Shown here in pieces: positions 63,204 through 64,000 of a stretch of 64,000 bases of DNA. The stretch covers positions 62,001 through 126,000 of the forward strand of contig JACDGL010000004.1 in assembly GCA_013815385.1 (NCBI GenBank), read 5' to 3'. Source of the stretch: Taibaiella sp. GTDB taxonomy: Bacteria > Bacteroidota > Bacteroidia > Chitinophagales > Chitinophagaceae. A model generated the notes under the pieces. That model was not told where the DNA came from, did no database searches, and saw only the letters and a list, made by a program, of their open reading frames with translations. How positions within the stretch are numbered: the stretch's first letter is position 1; every line of letters begins with the position of its first letter. A program made the position numbers and the translations under genes.

Positions 63204-63995
63204 ATGCAACAAGCAACAACTCAAAACGAATATAAGTATCCCGATACCACACTGCTGGTAACACATTATAATCGCAGCAGTTCATTAGAGCGTTTATTAA
63301 GATCATTTAGTGACCTGCATTGCCATTTTGGAAATATTATAGTATCTGATGATGGAAGCAAGCCGGAACATATTGAAAAGATAAGATCGCTACAATCCAA
63401 CTATACATTCCAGTTAATAACTACCCCGATAAATAAGGGACTAGGAAACAACATGAATAAAGGGCAGGAAGCTGTATCTACACCCTACACACTTTATGTA
63501 CAGGAGGATTTTGTCCCGTACCCTATCTTCCCTTCCAAATTGAATGATGCGCTGCATTTTATGCAAACCAGCCCCGAAATGGATATAGTACGTTTCTACG
63601 CTTATTTCCGTTACCCATACCTTACACCTGTCAGCAACGGTTTTTCTAAAATGAATTTCAGGTTATTATCGAGTGGGTACTACAAGTTTTACATGTATAG
63701 TGATCACCCCCACCTTAGACGCACCAGCTTTCCTGCTAAATTCGGGCGCTATACTGAGGGCACTAAGGGCGATGTTACCGAATACAATATGATGATGTCT
63801 TTTTTGCAAAAAAAAGGTACAGGCCTATTTTATGAAGATTACAAGGGGTTGTTCGATCAAGCCAATTCATCAGATGAACCAAGCACCATGAAACGCAACT
63901 ACTGGAGACAGAGTGAAAATTTTATGGTTACATTTACCCGTCATTTATACCGTCATTTAAAGTTAAACTACAATTATTTCTTCTCTAAATATTAG
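63204..63995 (+). CDS. GT2-like glycosyltransferase (tandem paralogue B)
   Basis: A 263-residue paralogue of the previous gene with the same blocks in the same order: LLVTHYNRSSSLERLL, IVSDDGSKPEH, TTPINKGLGNNMNKGQ, YVQEDFVPY, SDHPHLRRT and SSDEPSTMKR. The two genes are separated by 9 bases. They look like a tandem duplication followed by divergence, perhaps to add two related sugars. The gene ends 5 bases before the window end. Confidence 0.8.
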   Translation: MQQATTQNEYKYPDTTLLVTHYNRSSSLERLLRSFSDLHCHFGNIIVSDDGSKPEHIEKIRSLQSNYTFQLITTPINKGLGNNMNKGQEAVSTPYTLYVQEDFVPYPIFPSKLNDALHFMQTSPEMDIVRFYAYFRYPYLTPVSNGFSKMNFRLLSSGYYKFYMYSDHPHLRRTSFPAKFGRYTEGTKGDVTEYNMMMSFLQKKGTGLFYEDYKGLFDQANSSDEPSTMKRNYWRQSENFMVTFTRHLYRHLKLNYNYFFSKY

Positions 63996-64000
63996 TACAT

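Noticed and set aside
1-64000. CRISPR arrays, rRNA genes, insertion sequences, prophage
   Set aside because: No spaced identical repeats, no rRNA sequence, no transposase or integrase frame and no phage structural gene were seen.

Overview
The window is chromosomal DNA from a member of the Bacteroidota, most likely the Chitinophagaceae/Chitinophagales side of the phylum. The evidence is seven proteins with a C-terminal type A sorting domain of the type IX secretion system (T9SS), TAnnTTTG-type promoter boxes, the long Bacteroidota form of IspG, and lineage families such as DUF3822, DUF4834, DUF3109 and HYC_CC_PP. The genome is tightly packed: many neighbouring genes overlap or abut, and convergent pairs often share one hairpin. 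No insertion sequence, phage, plasmid or CRISPR array was seen.

Layout. 1-10148: the 3' end of dxs, a SIMPL protein, a cation/proton antiporter and two large T9SS-secreted proteins, one with 13 Ig-like repeats. 10149-10861: a gene-poor stretch with an inverted-repeat/tandem-repeat element. 10862-21688: mostly housekeeping genes (DUF1232 protein, coaD-rsmD-DUF3822 operon, MATE exporter, alanine dehydrogenase-like gene, rpoN, DUF3109 and CBS proteins, an alpha/beta hydrolase, ispG). 21678-30601: surface polysaccharide genes (O-antigen ligase/polymerase-like, Wzz-like), prfA, then a four-gene set of two multi-membrane GT-C-like proteins, a T9SS-exported PIG-L deacetylase and a GT2. 30635-35635: the classical rimP-nusA-infB operon, with a terminator-like hairpin in its leader. 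35789-37735: DUF4834, HAD phosphatase, a CAT-anticodon tRNA and a methyltransferase.

37968-50421 is a copper island. It encodes a P1B copper ATPase, a cytoplasmic CopZ-like chaperone, two exported HMA proteins, two HYC_CC_PP proteins, a T9SS multicopper oxidase, a T9SS thioredoxin-fold protein, a lipoprotein with 34 histidines, a Met/His-rich outer-membrane barrel, another barrel-like protein, and an AraC-type regulator whose N-terminus resembles an HMA metal-binding domain. A direct repeat (AATTCTGTAA, 21-bp period) lies in front of the ATPase gene and, in weaker form, in front of the chaperone gene, with one half-site before a second AraC gene. I read these as candidate operators of an undescribed copper regulon. 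Together the genes would move copper from cytoplasm to periplasm and bind or oxidise it at the outer membrane and cell surface.

50499-55189 holds two T9SS proteins with YCF48/BNR-like repeats next to a LytS/LytTR two-component pair. 55274-63995 is an exopolysaccharide locus (five GT2 glycosyltransferases and a Wzx-type flippase) interrupted by a four-gene regulatory module: a two-helix membrane protein, a response regulator-PP2C phosphatase, a STAS protein and an RsbW-like ATPase. This looks like a partner-switching circuit. The window ends just after a tandem pair of paralogous GT2 genes.
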